DNA of 64,000 nt from Paenibacillus oleatilyticus (GTDB lineage Bacteria; Bacillota; Bacilli; Paenibacillales; NBRC-103111). A program made the translations under genes and the position numbers. Under the pieces are notes generated by a model that saw only the letters and a program-made list of their open reading frames with translations, did no database searches and had not been told where the DNA came from. Every line of letters begins with the position of its first letter. Within the stretch, counting starts at the first letter, position 1. This document shows, piece by piece, positions 16,809 to 27,880 of this stretch. Where the stretch lies: assembly GCF_018998565.1 (NCBI RefSeq), contig NZ_JAHNZO010000011.1, positions 1 to 64,000 on the forward strand. The letters run 5' to 3'.

Positions 16809-17862
16809 TACGCTGTACGGCATTGATTTGGGAACTTCGAATACGGTGATTTACCAGCACGGGAAAGGCATCGTCCTGCGGGAGCCGTCCGTGGTGGCGA
16901 TCCGGCAGGATTCGGGCGAGATGGTGGCGGCCGGTACGGAAGCGCAGGCCATGATCGGCCGGACCCCGGGCAATATCGACATCATTTATCCGCTGATGGA
17001 CGGGGTAATTGCCAACTTTGACATCACGAGCGCGATGCTGCAGCATTTTATTAAAAAAATTCAAGGGCGGGCCCCTTGGTTCCGCAGCTCGCAAGTATAC
17101 ATATCGGTGCCATGCGGCATCACGAACGTGCAGAAGCGCGCCGTCGAAGAGACGATGGTGCATAAAGGCGCCAAGAAGGCGATAGCCGTGGAAGAGCCGC
17201 TTGCCGCGGCGCTTGGGGCCGGGCTTCCGGTCGACCAGCCGATCGGAAGCCTGGTGCTCGATATCGGCGGGGGAGCGAGTCAAGTGGCCGTGCTGTCGCT
17301 TGGAGGTATCGTGGTCAGTCATACGGTACGGCGCGCAGGAATGTCGCTCGATCACGATATCATCGAATATGTCAAAAAGACGTACAATCTGGCCATCGGC
17401 GAACGGACCGCGGAGGAGATCAAGAAGCAGATCGGATCGGTTGTCGAGCGGCAGAAAGACAAGGCCATCGATATCAAAGGCCGGGATCTGATCGACGGTT
17501 TGCCCCGATCGCTCCGCTTGACCTCCGGCGAAATTTTCGGATTGATGGACGATTTTCTGGTGACCATTTTGGATGCGATCCGGGTGACGCTGGAGCACTG
17601 TCCGCCGGAGCTTGCCGGAGATGTGGTGGAGCGGGGCATCCTCCTGTGTGGAGGCGGCTCGCTGCTTCACGGGCTGGTCGAGCGGATTCAGGCAGAAACC
17701 AGTGTCCCCGTCCATCTGGCGGCGGAGCCGCAGGATTGCACGGCGCTGGGAGCAGGGATGATGATCGACTTCAAGCGGGAGGGCTGGAGCCGCGGGAATG
17801 CGATCGGCGGGCGAAACGCCGGAGCTCACATGGAAGAGGAGCCTCTGCGGCAGGACGCTTAG
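16792..17862 (+). CDS. MreB/Mbl-like rod-shape actin homologue
   Basis: This encodes 356 residues from the ATG at 16792, which has AAGGAGG nine bases upstream. The actin ATPase fold is shown by phosphate-1 motif GIDLGTSNTVIYQHGKG, VEEPLAAALGAG, phosphate-2 LVLDIGGGASQVAVLSLGG and the adenosine motif GILLCGGGSLLHGL. MreB-family filaments line the membrane and guide wall synthesis. Compared with a typical MreB of ~335 residues it has a charged C-terminal extension of about 20 residues. It is not beside mreCD, but overlaps a histidine kinase gene, so it is probably an additional, regulated paralogue (compare MreBH/Mbl) rather than the main MreB. Confidence 0.88.
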   Translation: MLKRFDTLYGIDLGTSNTVIYQHGKGIVLREPSVVAIRQDSGEMVAAGTEAQAMIGRTPGNIDIIYPLMDGVIANFDITSAMLQHFIKKIQGRAPWFRSSQVYISVPCGITNVQKRAVEETMVHKGAKKAIAVEEPLAAALGAGLPVDQPIGSLVLDIGGGASQVAVLSLGGIVVSHTVRRAGMSLDHDIIEYVKKTYNLAIGERTAEEIKKQIGSVVERQKDKAIDIKGRDLIDGLPRSLRLTSGEIFGLMDDFLVTILDAIRVTLEHCPPELAGDVVERGILLCGGGSLLHGLVERIQAETSVPVHLAAEPQDCTALGAGMMIDFKREGWSRGNAIGGRNAGAHMEEEPLRQDA

Positions 17863-17974
17863 AAGGCGGCTCAGGCTCAGGAACTGCTGCAGGACCCGGA
17901 AATAAGCCGTTGACCGTTGATGGAATTGCCGCTAAGCTATGAAAAAAGCTTGGGCTCATAGGGAGGCGGTTGTC

Positions 17975-18652
17975 ATGGCGGTAAAGCGGCTGGGCTGCTT
18001 GCATGCGCATCATTCGAATATCCGGTATTTGGAGGAAGGGCTGGATCGCGAGGCGTTCTCCTGCCTGCACTTTGTCGATCCCGGCGCGATCCATTGGCTG
18101 GCCCGCGCGGCGGCACCCGAAGCGGAGGCGCGGCAGGTGCAAGCGAAGCTGCGCGGCCAATTGGAATGGATCGCAGGCTGCGGGGTAGACGCCATCGTCA
18201 TCACATGCACGAATTATATCGCCGCGCTGTCGCCCTTGGAGGAAGCACTCGAAGCGACGGGAAGCGTTCCGGTGATCGCGATCGACGAGCCGTGGTTTGA
18301 CGAGCTGCTGAAGCTCGGGGACGAGGCGGTCGTCGCCTTCACGAACCCGGCGACCGTCGAAGGAACGATGGCGCGGCTGTTTGCCCATGCCAAGCTGCGG
18401 GGTAGAGCATTTAAGGCGCAGACGGCAGTGTCCGACCCGGGGTGCTTCGAGCTGCTGCTGCAAGGAGAGGAAGCGGCGTATGCGGAGCAGGCTGAAGCGT
18501 TCCTGCTGGGCTTGATACAGAGGGCATCCGCCCCGGTCGCGGCGGCGCAATTGTCGATGACGGACGCGGTCGCCCGGGTCGAAGCTTCGTCCGGCGCCCG
18601 GTTGCTGTCGCCGATGCAGGCGCTTCGCAGCAGGTTGGAGGGGCTGCGGTAA
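17975..18652 (+). CDS. Asp/Glu racemase-superfamily protein
   Basis: This encodes 225 residues from the ATG at 17975 (GGGAGG eight bases upstream). It resembles the aspartate/glutamate/hydantoin racemase superfamily: the first catalytic-type Cys78 lies in VITCTNYIAAL, and a VIAIDEP block follows. The second cysteine expected in two-base racemases is replaced by a QLSMTDA stretch, so it may be a one-cysteine relative with lyase or isomerase activity rather than a true racemase. It follows the MreB-like gene by about 110 bases; a link to cell-wall D-amino acids is possible but unproven. Confidence 0.6.
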   Translation: MAVKRLGCLHAHHSNIRYLEEGLDREAFSCLHFVDPGAIHWLARAAAPEAEARQVQAKLRGQLEWIAGCGVDAIVITCTNYIAALSPLEEALEATGSVPVIAIDEPWFDELLKLGDEAVVAFTNPATVEGTMARLFAHAKLRGRAFKAQTAVSDPGCFELLLQGEEAAYAEQAEAFLLGLIQRASAPVAAAQLSMTDAVARVEASSGARLLSPMQALRSRLEGLR

Positions 18653-18745
18653 TGCGATCCCGTCTTGTCATAGTTATGTAATAAATCCATGGTACATTTT
18701 TCTCGCAACACTACATACGACAACAAGTTGTGGGAGGAAATGACT

Positions 18746-19207
18746 ATGAAGATGAACAAGCTCGTATCCGTTGGCCTTGCCTGCGCCATGCTGCTCGGCG
18801 GGGCGGTATCCGCAAGCGCTGCACCGGCTGCCGCGCAGAAGCCAAGCCAGACTGCCGTGAAAGAAGCCAAGGCTCAGCATAAGCAAGCCAAGGCGTCGCA
18901 GCAGGCCGAGCAGCTCGCGCAGCTGCAGGCAAAAGCGGCAAGTCTCGGGATCGCGACCGACGGCAAGACAGCGAAAGAGCTGAAAGCGTCCATTCAGGAA
19001 AAGCGCAAGGCGCTCGCCGAGCAGAAGCGCGCCGAAGCGCTGGCCAAGCATAAAGCCGAAGCGGAGAAGCTGGGCATTTCCACCCAAGGCAAAACCGCCC
19101 AAGAGCTCGCCAAGGAGATTCAAGCGAAGAAGCAGGAGCAGAAGGCAAGCAAGCAGGCGAAGAAGCAAGAGCACAAAGCGAGCAAGCAAACGAAGAAGAG
19201 CAGCTAG
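18746..19207 (+). CDS. Secreted Ala/Lys-rich protein with two helical repeats
   Basis: This encodes 153 residues from the ATG at 18746 (GGGAGG eight bases upstream). A signal peptide ends at about ASA/AP (residues 22-26), so the protein is exported. The mature part is highly charged and Ala/Lys/Gln-rich, with two copies of a unit of the form LGI-T-GKTA-EL-I-K (the first contains [14 protein letters not shown], the second [14 protein letters not shown]). The C-terminus is a Lys/Gln tail. It probably forms extended helices in the wall or outside. The family is unknown to me. A strong terminator follows. Confidence 0.7.
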   Translation: MKMNKLVSVGLACAMLLGGAVSASAAPAAAQKPSQTAVKEAKAQHKQAKASQQAEQLAQLQAKAASLGIATDGKTAKELKASIQEKRKALAEQKRAEALAKHKAEAEKLGISTQGKTAQELAKEIQAKKQEQKASKQAKKQEHKASKQTKKSS

Positions 19208-19235
19208 TCGCAAGTTACTCTCATCGGAGTCCGCA

Positions 19236-19287
19236 AAGGTCTGCCCGTGTCCCATCGCAAGATGGACGCGGCGCAGATCTTTTTTCT
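19236..19287 (+). terminator. Terminator after the repeat protein gene
   Basis: A long imperfect stem (AAGGTCTGC near 19236 with GCAGATCTT near 19272-19281, inner CCATC/GATGG around a GCAA loop) is followed by a T run. Confidence 0.75.
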
Positions 19288-19317
19288 ATCGCATGGTCGG
19301 CACGGGCTACTCCTTGT

Positions 19318-19347
19318 TTGACACCGGCCCTCTCGTTCAGGCATGAT
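19318..19347 (+). promoter_or_regulatory. Probable yidD promoter
   Basis: A perfect -35 TTGACA (19318-19323) is followed after 18 bp by CATGAT (19342-19347), about 37 bp before the start codon. Confidence 0.5.
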
Positions 19348-19383
19348 GATAGAAACAAGCTGAGGAAAGGAGCCGCGACCATC

Positions 19384-19593
19384 GTGAAACGGGTATTGCA
19401 AGGAGGCGTCCGCTTTTACCGCAAATGGATCTCGCCGCTGAAACCGCCGACCTGCCGGTTCTACCCGACCTGCTCCGCCTATGCGCTGGAAGCGCTGGAG
19501 AAGCACGGCGCGGCCCGCGGCTCATGGCTTACGGTGAAACGGATCTGCAAGTGCCATCCGTTCCATCCCGGTGGAGTGGACCATGTCCCTTGA
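19384..19593 (+). CDS. yidD: Membrane protein insertion efficiency factor YidD
   Basis: This encodes 69 residues from a GTG at 19384 with AAAGGAG eleven bases upstream. The family's conserved block is complete: [20 protein letters not shown], then [13 protein letters not shown], and [10 protein letters not shown] near the end. YidD is a small amphipathic protein at the inner face of the membrane that assists YidC-type insertion of membrane proteins. It stands as its own short transcription unit, just ahead of the metG promoter. Confidence 0.9.
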   Translation: MKRVLQGGVRFYRKWISPLKPPTCRFYPTCSAYALEALEKHGAARGSWLTVKRICKCHPFHPGGVDHVP

Positions 19594-19619
19594 CACGGAC
19601 GGTTCATTTTCGATATATT
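19590..19619 (+). promoter_or_regulatory. Promoter of the metG T-box transcript
   Basis: TTGACA (19590-19595) and TATATT (19614-19619) are separated by 18 bp, directly upstream of the T-box leader. The -35 overlaps the end of yidD. Confidence 0.7.
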
Positions 19620-19639
19620 TGGCTTAAACATCCTATGAA

Positions 19640-21950
<2,311 letters not shown>

Positions 21951-22000
21951 GGGTTGTTCACGTGAACAATCGATAGATACCATGGTGGGAGGCTTCTTGT

Positions 22001-23074
22001 ATGCAGAAGAACGACGGAATGAATTACGCGCCGCAGGGGAAACCGAATCCGGTCGTGAAGCCGGGCGAGTTCGCTTTTGCCGCGATTGGACTGGATCACG
22101 GCCATATTTTCGGGATGTGCAATGGCCTGATGGAAGCAGGAGCCGATTTGGTTGCCGTCTACGACCCGGACCCGGTGAAAGTCGAAGCGTTCGTCAAGCG
22201 GTACCCGCAAGCCAAGGCCGCCGCTTCGGAGGAAGAGATCCTGCGCGATCCGGGCATTCAACTCATAGCGGCCGCGGCCGTCCCTTCGGAGCGCGGAGCG
22301 CTTGGGGTTCGTGTCATGAGCGCGGGCAAAGACTACTTTACCGACAAGACGCCATTCACCGCGTTCTCGCAGCTTGAAGCCGCCCGAGCGAAAGTAAAGG
22401 AAACGGGCCGGAAGTACATGGTCTATTTCAGCGAACGGCTGCATGTGGAAAGTGCCGTGTTCGCCGGGGAATTGATTCAGAAGGGCGCCATCGGCCGCGT
22501 CGTGCACGTGATGGGCTGGGGGCCGCACCGGTTGAATGCGCCGACCCGCCCGCAGTGGTTTTTCGAACGGGAGAAATACGGCGGCATCCTGTGCGACATC
22601 GGCAGCCACCAGATCGAGCAGTTCCTGTTCTACACCGGCGCCAAGGATGCCACGGTCGTCAGCAGCCGGGTAGCCAATTATAACAATAAGCCGTACCCGG
22701 AACTGGAAGACTTCGGAGACGCTACGCTGACCGGCGATAACGGAGCAACCTTCTACTTCCGCGTCGACTGGCTGACGCCGGACGGCCTCGGCACCTGGGG
22801 CGACGGCCGGACGCTCATCGTCGGCACGGACGGGTACATCGAGCTGCGCAAATATATCGATATCGCCCGGGATAAGCAGGGGGACCACGTCTACCTGGTG
22901 AACAAGGAAGGCGAGCGGCATTTTTCCGTTCACGGCGAAGTCGGCTATCCGTTCTTCGGGCAGTTGATTCTCGACTGCATCCACCGGACGGAGAACGCAA
23001 TGACGCAGGAGCATGCCTTCAAAGCGGCCGAACTGTGCTTGAAAGCCCAGCAGCAAGCGGTCCGCGTCGAGTAG
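22001..23074 (+). CDS. Gfo/Idh/MocA-family oxidoreductase
   Basis: This encodes 357 residues with a GGGAGG ribosome site. The N-terminal Rossmann domain is marked by AAIGLDHGHIFGMCNGL and VAVYDPDP. TDKTPFTAFSQLE stands where most relatives have EKP, and the C-terminal alpha/beta domain contains GILCDIGSHQIEQFLFY, the usual catalytic-helix region with Asp and His. Such enzymes use NAD(P) to oxidise or reduce sugars, inositols or related polyols. The substrate is unknown. It lies downstream of metG, without obvious functional linkage, and ends at a very good terminator. Confidence 0.85.
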   Translation: MQKNDGMNYAPQGKPNPVVKPGEFAFAAIGLDHGHIFGMCNGLMEAGADLVAVYDPDPVKVEAFVKRYPQAKAAASEEEILRDPGIQLIAAAAVPSERGALGVRVMSAGKDYFTDKTPFTAFSQLEAARAKVKETGRKYMVYFSERLHVESAVFAGELIQKGAIGRVVHVMGWGPHRLNAPTRPQWFFEREKYGGILCDIGSHQIEQFLFYTGAKDATVVSSRVANYNNKPYPELEDFGDATLTGDNGATFYFRVDWLTPDGLGTWGDGRTLIVGTDGYIELRKYIDIARDKQGDHVYLVNKEGERHFSVHGEVGYPFFGQLILDCIHRTENAMTQEHAFKAAELCLKAQQQAVRVE

Positions 23075-23093
23075 CTTACAACCGTATAGATCG

Positions 23094-23136
23094 AAATACC
23101 CCTTTGCCAATCTCAAGCGCAAAGGGGTATTTTTGG
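23094..23136 (+). terminator. Terminator after the oxidoreductase gene
   Basis: AAATACCCCTTTGC (23094-23107) pairs with GCAAAGGGGTATTT (23119-23132), followed by T. It insulates the zinc operon promoter that follows. Confidence 0.9.
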
Positions 23137-23140
23137 CTTT

Positions 23141-23225
23141 ATCGTAATTTCTACATTTACCGTTGACAAGCGAGTGGGCGGGGCGTATAATCGTCGTTGT
23201 TAATGAAAAAAATTACGATTTACGT
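23141..23225 (+). promoter_or_regulatory. Consensus promoter with flanking Zur-type half sites (znu operon)
   Basis: A perfect TTGACA (23163-23168), 17-bp spacer and TATAAT (23186-23191) form a full consensus SigA promoter. TCGTAAT (23142-23148) lies just upstream and its inverse ATTACGA (23212-23218) just downstream; both match the halves of the known Bacillus Zur box (TCGTAATNATTACGA). Each has only a weak second half. Such a strong promoter would need repression when zinc is plentiful. Confidence 0.7.
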
Positions 23226-23243
23226 CTCGGAGGGTATCATTTC

Positions 23244-24239
23244 ATGAAGCAAACATTCATCAAACGGGCCATCCTTCCCGTCATCCTGGTTCTCCTGCTG
23301 TCTACACTGCTGTCCGCTTGCGGAGGACGTTCGCAGCCTGCGCTTGTGAACGGCAAGATTAATATCGTAGCCAGCTTTTATCCGTTATATGATTTTGCCA
23401 CCAAAATCGGCGGGGATCACGTCAATGTCGTGAACCTGGTGCCGGCCGGCGTCGAGCCCCATGATTGGTCGCCGAAGAGCCGCGACATTCAGAACTTGAC
23501 CAAGTCGGATCTGTTCGTTTATTTGGGCGCCGGCTTCGAGGGTTGGGTGCAGGATACACTCGACAGCTTGAAGAAGGACAGCAAGACCGTTGTGGTGGAA
23601 GCAAGCCGCGGCATCGAGCTGCTTCCCGGCACGGAGGACGAGCACGGGGACGAACACGGCCATGACGAGAAGAAAGAAGCAGGCAAGGACGCCCACGGTC
23701 ATGATCACGAACACGGCAATACGGACCCGCATGTATGGTTGAGCCCGGCCAATGCCAAGCAGTTGGCCGTCAACATCAAAGACGCGCTGATCCAAGTCGA
23801 CGGTGCGCACAAAGCGGACTACGAAGCAAACTTCAAGAAGCTCGCCGACCGCCTCGATCAACTGGATGGAAAGTACAAGAGCGAGCTTGCCAAGGTGTCC
23901 AAGAAGGACATTGTCGTGACGCATCAATCGTTCGGGTATTTGGCCAAAGCTTACGGACTGAACCAGAAGGCGATTATGGGGCTCGCTCCGGATGCCGAAC
24001 CGACGTCCAAGGATATGAAAACTATTTTGCAATTCATTAAAGACAATCAAGTCAAATATATATTCTTTGAGGAGCTTGTATCCGACAAGCTGGCCAAGAC
24101 GCTGGCGAAGGACGCCGGAGTCGAAACGCTTGTCCTCAGCCCGCTTGAAGGGTTGACCGAAGAGCAGGCGAAAAAGGGTGACGATTATGTGTCCCTGATG
24201 GAAAACAATTTGAATAATTTATTAAAAGCATTACAATAG
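23244..24239 (+). CDS. znuA: Zinc ABC transporter substrate-binding lipoprotein ZnuA/AdcA
   Basis: This encodes 331 residues from the ATG at 23244. A signal peptide ends in the lipobox LLSAC, so it is anchored outside the membrane. Cluster 9 metal-binding features are seen: GVEPHDWSPKS with a metal-ligand His, a His/Asp/Glu-rich loop at about 130-155 (EHGDEHGHDE and GHDHEHGN), DPHVWLSP, VTHQSFGYLAKAYGL and a late Glu/Asp ligand region. The acidic His loop is typical for zinc rather than manganese binding proteins. It is the first gene of a znuA-znuC-znuB operon behind a Zur-type promoter. Confidence 0.93.
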   Translation: MKQTFIKRAILPVILVLLLSTLLSACGGRSQPALVNGKINIVASFYPLYDFATKIGGDHVNVVNLVPAGVEPHDWSPKSRDIQNLTKSDLFVYLGAGFEGWVQDTLDSLKKDSKTVVVEASRGIELLPGTEDEHGDEHGHDEKKEAGKDAHGHDHEHGNTDPHVWLSPANAKQLAVNIKDALIQVDGAHKADYEANFKKLADRLDQLDGKYKSELAKVSKKDIVVTHQSFGYLAKAYGLNQKAIMGLAPDAEPTSKDMKTILQFIKDNQVKYIFFEELVSDKLAKTLAKDAGVETLVLSPLEGLTEEQAKKGDDYVSLMENNLNNLLKALQ

Positions 24240-24270
24240 AAGGGAGACCTTCCTTATAAGGAGCTTTGCC

Positions 24271-25047
24271 ATGCAAACGAATGCTCACTTTGGATGTCAT
24301 CAACAGATCGTCACGATCGATGACATCTTTTTTTCTTATGAAAATAAACCCGTGATCAACGGCTTGAACTTCTCGATTCTGGAGCGCGATTTCGTCGGAT
24401 TGGTCGGCTCCAACGGCGCCGGCAAGACGACGCTGCTGAAGATGATCGTCGGGCTGCTGAAGCCGGCCCGCGGCGAAATCCGTCTCTTCGGCCAGCCGAT
24501 CGAACAATTCCGTGATTGGGAGCGTGTCGGGTACGTCCCGCAGAAAAATGCGCTGAATCCGCTATTTCCGGCCACGGTCCGCGAAGTCGTCACCTCCGGG
24601 CTGTTCGGCAAAAAAAATATGTTCCGTCGTCTGAGCAAGCAGGAGCGCAGCAAAACGGACGACGCGCTCTACGCCATGCGTATCGAAGATCTGGCGGACC
24701 GGCGGATCGGCCAATTGTCCGGCGGCCAGCAGCAGCGGGTATTCCTCGCCCGGGCGTTAATTAACAACCCGGAGCTGCTTATTCTGGACGAGCCTACCGT
24801 CGGCATCGACGCCGAGACGCAGGCCGGATTTTTCCGTATGATCCGGCATATGCACCAGCATCATCACATCACGTTTATCATGGTATCGCACGATATGGAT
24901 ATGATACAATCGTATCTTGGGGAGGACTCGGTGCAGAAGAGCGGCGGCCTATCGTTCTACGTCAAGCATACGCACGAGCCGGAAAATTGCCGCGAAACCG
25001 ATCTGACCCACTCGATGCAGCAGCTTAGAGAGACGATTGAAGTATAA
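24271..25047 (+). CDS. znuC: Zinc ABC transporter ATP-binding protein
   Basis: This encodes 258 residues; the ATG has AAGGAG upstream. The motifs are Walker A GSNGAGKTT, the Q-loop in YVPQKNA, signature LSGGQQQR, Walker B LLILDEP and switch MVSHDMD. The C-terminal ~50 residues are rich in His and charged residues, as often found in ZnuC. It lies 31 bases after the binding-protein gene and is followed by the permease gene, the classical order znuA-znuC-znuB. Confidence 0.93.
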   Translation: MQTNAHFGCHQQIVTIDDIFFSYENKPVINGLNFSILERDFVGLVGSNGAGKTTLLKMIVGLLKPARGEIRLFGQPIEQFRDWERVGYVPQKNALNPLFPATVREVVTSGLFGKKNMFRRLSKQERSKTDDALYAMRIEDLADRRIGQLSGGQQQRVFLARALINNPELLILDEPTVGIDAETQAGFFRMIRHMHQHHHITFIMVSHDMDMIQSYLGEDSVQKSGGLSFYVKHTHEPENCRETDLTHSMQQLRETIEV

Positions 25048-25101
25048 CCCTGACCGTGTAATAACGGCAGGATGCAGCGGGCAGATAGGAGAGAATTGGC
25101 T

Positions 25102-25905
25102 TTGGATATCTTTACCGAATATTTTTTTCAGCGGGCGCTGATCGGCGGTTTGCTCATCGGCTTGACCGCTCCGCTTATGGGCGTATTTCTCGTGCTGCGC
25201 CGCTTGTCGATGATCGGGGACACGCTCGCGCACGTATCGATCGCGGGGGTCGCGCTTGGATTTTTGATCAACGTATACCCGATCGGCGTCGGGCTGCTGT
25301 TCGCCTTGCTGGCTTCGTTCGGCATCGAGCGGCTGCGCAAAGCGTACAAGACCTACGCCGAACTATCGATTGCGATTATTATGTCAGGCGGCGTGGCGCT
25401 TGCTACCTTGCTGTTTACGATTGGCAAAGGCTTTAACATTAACGTCATGAGCTACTTTTTCGGCAGCATTTACACGCTGGACAATACCGACCTTTGGGTC
25501 GTCGGCGGCGTTGCGGCCATTGTCGTGGCGTTCGTGCTGATCAATTACAAAGAAATGTTCCTGCTCTTCTTCGACGAAGACGCGGCCGGTGTGAGCGGCC
25601 TGCCGCTGCGCTTCTATAATATTATGATCACGATGCTGACGGCGCTCGTTATCAGCGTCTCGATCAAAATCGTCGGGGCGCTGCTCGTTTCCTCGCTGCT
25701 GACGATTCCGGTCGCCTGCAGCCTGCTGGTCGCCCGCAGCTTCAAGCATTCGATCTTCTGGTCGATTTTGTTCTCCGAGCTTGCCGTCATTGCCGGGCTA
25801 GTCTCCGCAGGCGTGTGGGACTTGGCGCCGGGGGCGACGGTCGTGCTGCTGCTGATCGCCATACTCGTCGGCATTTTAACGGTAAAACGGGGACTTCGCT
25901 TGTAA
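25102..25905 (+). CDS. znuB: Zinc ABC transporter permease
   Basis: This encodes about 267 residues with seven to nine membrane spans, typical of the ABC-3 (ZnuB) permease family, including RRLSMIGDTLAHVSIAGVAL near residues 30-50. I favour the TTG at 25102, about 10 bases after AGGAG (25087-25091); a TTG at 25096 and an ATG at 25072 are alternatives with poorer spacing. It forms the membrane channel of the zinc importer and is the last gene of the znu operon; ccdA follows after 33 bases, so read-through is possible. Confidence 0.92.
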   Translation: MDIFTEYFFQRALIGGLLIGLTAPLMGVFLVLRRLSMIGDTLAHVSIAGVALGFLINVYPIGVGLLFALLASFGIERLRKAYKTYAELSIAIIMSGGVALATLLFTIGKGFNINVMSYFFGSIYTLDNTDLWVVGGVAAIVVAFVLINYKEMFLLFFDEDAAGVSGLPLRFYNIMITMLTALVISVSIKIVGALLVSSLLTIPVACSLLVARSFKHSIFWSILFSELAVIAGLVSAGVWDLAPGATVVLLLIAILVGILTVKRGLRL

Positions 25906-25938
25906 GTAAAAGAGGTAAAAGGATGGTGAACGGTAGCC

Positions 25939-26646
25939 GTGGAACTTAACATTTGGATCGCGCTGTGGGCAGGCTTCGTTTCTTTCATATCGCCCTGCTG
26001 CTTGCCGCTGTATCCTTCGTATTTGTCCTACATAACCGGCGTTTCCGTCGGGAAGCTCAAGGACGAGCAGAGTGCCAAAGAAGTCCGGTTCAAGCTGATT
26101 ACCCATACGCTCAGCTTCATTCTCGGGTTCTCCATCATTTTCTATACGTTGGGACTCGGGGCTAACGTCATCGCCAACGCGTTCTTGGATTACCGCGATT
26201 TGCTGCGGCAAATTTCGGCGATCATGATCTTTGTGATGGGATTGTTCCTGCTCGGCATTTTTCAACCGCAGTGGCTCATGCGCGAGCGCAAGCTGCAGAT
26301 CAAGTCGAAGCCGGCCGGTTACCTCGGCTCGCTGCTGATCGGCATCGGCTTCGCCGCAGGGTGGTCGCCCTGCATCGGCCCGATTCTGTCCGCGATGCTG
26401 ATGCTGGCGGCAACCGAACCGAATTCCTGGCTGCCGCTCATTTCCGCTTATTCGCTTGGGTTCGCGATCCCGTTCTTTATCCTTGCGTTCTTCATCGGAT
26501 CGACCAAATGGATCTTGAAGTATTCCGCAACCATGATGAAAGTAGGCGGAGGCGTGATGCTCATCGTGGCCGTGCTGCTGTACACGGATCAAATGACCCG
26601 CATCACGATCTGGCTGCAAGGCATTACGCCATCCTGGATCGGCTGA
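25939..26646 (+). CDS. ccdA: Cytochrome c biogenesis protein CcdA (DsbD-like thiol transporter)
   Basis: This encodes 235 residues from a GTG at 25939, with six membrane spans. The two redox cysteines that carry electrons across the membrane are visible in SPCCLPLYPSYLSYITG (near residue 18) and WSPCIGPILSAML (near residue 145). CcdA passes reducing power to extracytoplasmic thioredoxins such as ResA for haem attachment to cytochrome c, and to StoA during spore cortex formation. A ResA-like thioredoxin and a lipoprotein cytochrome c are encoded about 33-34 kb further on. It ends 3 bases before the convergent splB gene with no room for a terminator. Confidence 0.9.
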   Translation: MELNIWIALWAGFVSFISPCCLPLYPSYLSYITGVSVGKLKDEQSAKEVRFKLITHTLSFILGFSIIFYTLGLGANVIANAFLDYRDLLRQISAIMIFVMGLFLLGIFQPQWLMRERKLQIKSKPAGYLGSLLIGIGFAAGWSPCIGPILSAMLMLAATEPNSWLPLISAYSLGFAIPFFILAFFIGSTKWILKYSATMMKVGGGVMLIVAVLLYTDQMTRITIWLQGITPSWIG

Positions 26647-26649
26647 CGC

Positions 26650-27711
26650 TCATGTAAAATAATCGATCTTCGCCTGCGGAAAATGGGTGAAGATGCGTTC
26701 GCTAATGAATTCGCGCAGCGCTGTGGCCTGTTCGTCAGGATAGACGTACTTGCCTTGGCCCCACCGGCCCCATTTGTATTTCCGCTTGGCTTCGTCCATC
26801 TCCAGCTTCGTCTTCGGATAGCGCTGGTGGATAATGTTTTTGGCTGTTTTCGTAAAGCGGTGTTGAATCAATTCGAACGTCAAGTCAGAGGTCGCTTCCG
26901 GGGGAAGGGCCTCTTTTAATTTGTGCAGCAGTTCACCGTAGCCTTCCTCCCAGCCTTCGTGCCAGATGATGGGTGCGATGATGAAGCCGAGCGGATAGCC
27001 GGCCTTGGCGACTTTGCTCGCCGCCTCGATGCGCTCGTAGAAGCTGGAGGTCGCCGGTTCGAAATTTTTGATGACATAATCGGCATTGACGCTGAACCGG
27101 AACCGGGTATGACCGTTATGCTTGGCATCCAGCAGCGGTTCCACGTGGTGAAACTTCGTGACGAAACGAAGCCTGCCCAGCGGTTCCCGGCCCATAAATT
27201 CGATGTATTCCTTCAGCGAGCCCGAGATATGCTCAAGCCCGACAGGGTCGGACGTACAGGCCGCCTCGAAGCGGGTAATTTCCGGCGATCTTTCTTCAAT
27301 GTACTGTTTGGCCTGCTTCAGAATATCGTCGGTATTGACATAGACCCGGATATAAGGCTTCGCCCCGAGCGTCGTCTGCAGATAGCAGTAATGGCAGTGC
27401 GCCATACAGCCGGTCGCGATCGGGATCGCATACTCGGCCGACGGCTTGGACGTATCGAATTTCAGCGTTTTGCGGATTCCGACGACCAGCGTCCGTTTAG
27501 CGATCCGGTATTTCTCCAGATCGCTTTCGCCCGGAAGGTTCGTAATCCGGTTATGGGAGGTCGTCATGCGGATCGGAAGTCCTTCCTTCAGCGCCCATTC
27601 GTGGATTCGTTTGCCTTTGGGGTAGTCCAAGGCGTCGGGCTCAAAATAGACAAGCTCCGGGACAAACACCTGCGTCTGGCGGATCGGGGGAGTGAGCAGC
27701 TCCGTGGCCAT
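26650..27711 (-). CDS. splB: Spore photoproduct lyase
   Basis: This encodes 353 residues with the radical-SAM cluster motif CMAHCHYC (CxxxCxxC) and the later ACTSDPVGLEHI block that holds the conserved hydrogen-donor cysteine of SplB. It uses S-adenosylmethionine and a 4Fe-4S cluster to split the thymine dimer formed in UV-irradiated spores, directly restoring DNA during germination. An AGGAGGG ribosome site precedes the ATG. No splA gene is next to it. Its presence supports a spore-forming host. In sporulating relatives it is controlled by SigG; I could not identify a convincing SigG promoter here. Confidence 0.93.
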   Translation of the reverse strand: MATELLTPPIRQTQVFVPELVYFEPDALDYPKGKRIHEWALKEGLPIRMTTSHNRITNLPGESDLEKYRIAKRTLVVGIRKTLKFDTSKPSAEYAIPIATGCMAHCHYCYLQTTLGAKPYIRVYVNTDDILKQAKQYIEERSPEITRFEAACTSDPVGLEHISGSLKEYIEFMGREPLGRLRFVTKFHHVEPLLDAKHNGHTRFRFSVNADYVIKNFEPATSSFYERIEAASKVAKAGYPLGFIIAPIIWHEGWEEGYGELLHKLKEALPPEATSDLTFELIQHRFTKTAKNIIHQRYPKTKLEMDEAKRKYKWGRWGQGKYVYPDEQATALREFISERIFTHFPQAKIDYFT

Positions 27712-27880
27712 GTGCGAGATCCCTCCTGATGGTACGAATCGTATCGGACTTGCTTACGGAATGCGGCTGTGATATAGTTAAGAACGCTTATAACGACCTT
27801 AGGATGCTTCATTCACTCGGTGCGCACACATGGGAATTTGCTGCGCTGCACACGAGGTTTTTGTCCTTCACAGCAAAGTC

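Noticed and set aside
17910..17938. TTGACC-17-TAAGCT as a promoter for the racemase-like gene
   Set aside because: The -10 match is poor and the gene may be read from the actin operon; not called.
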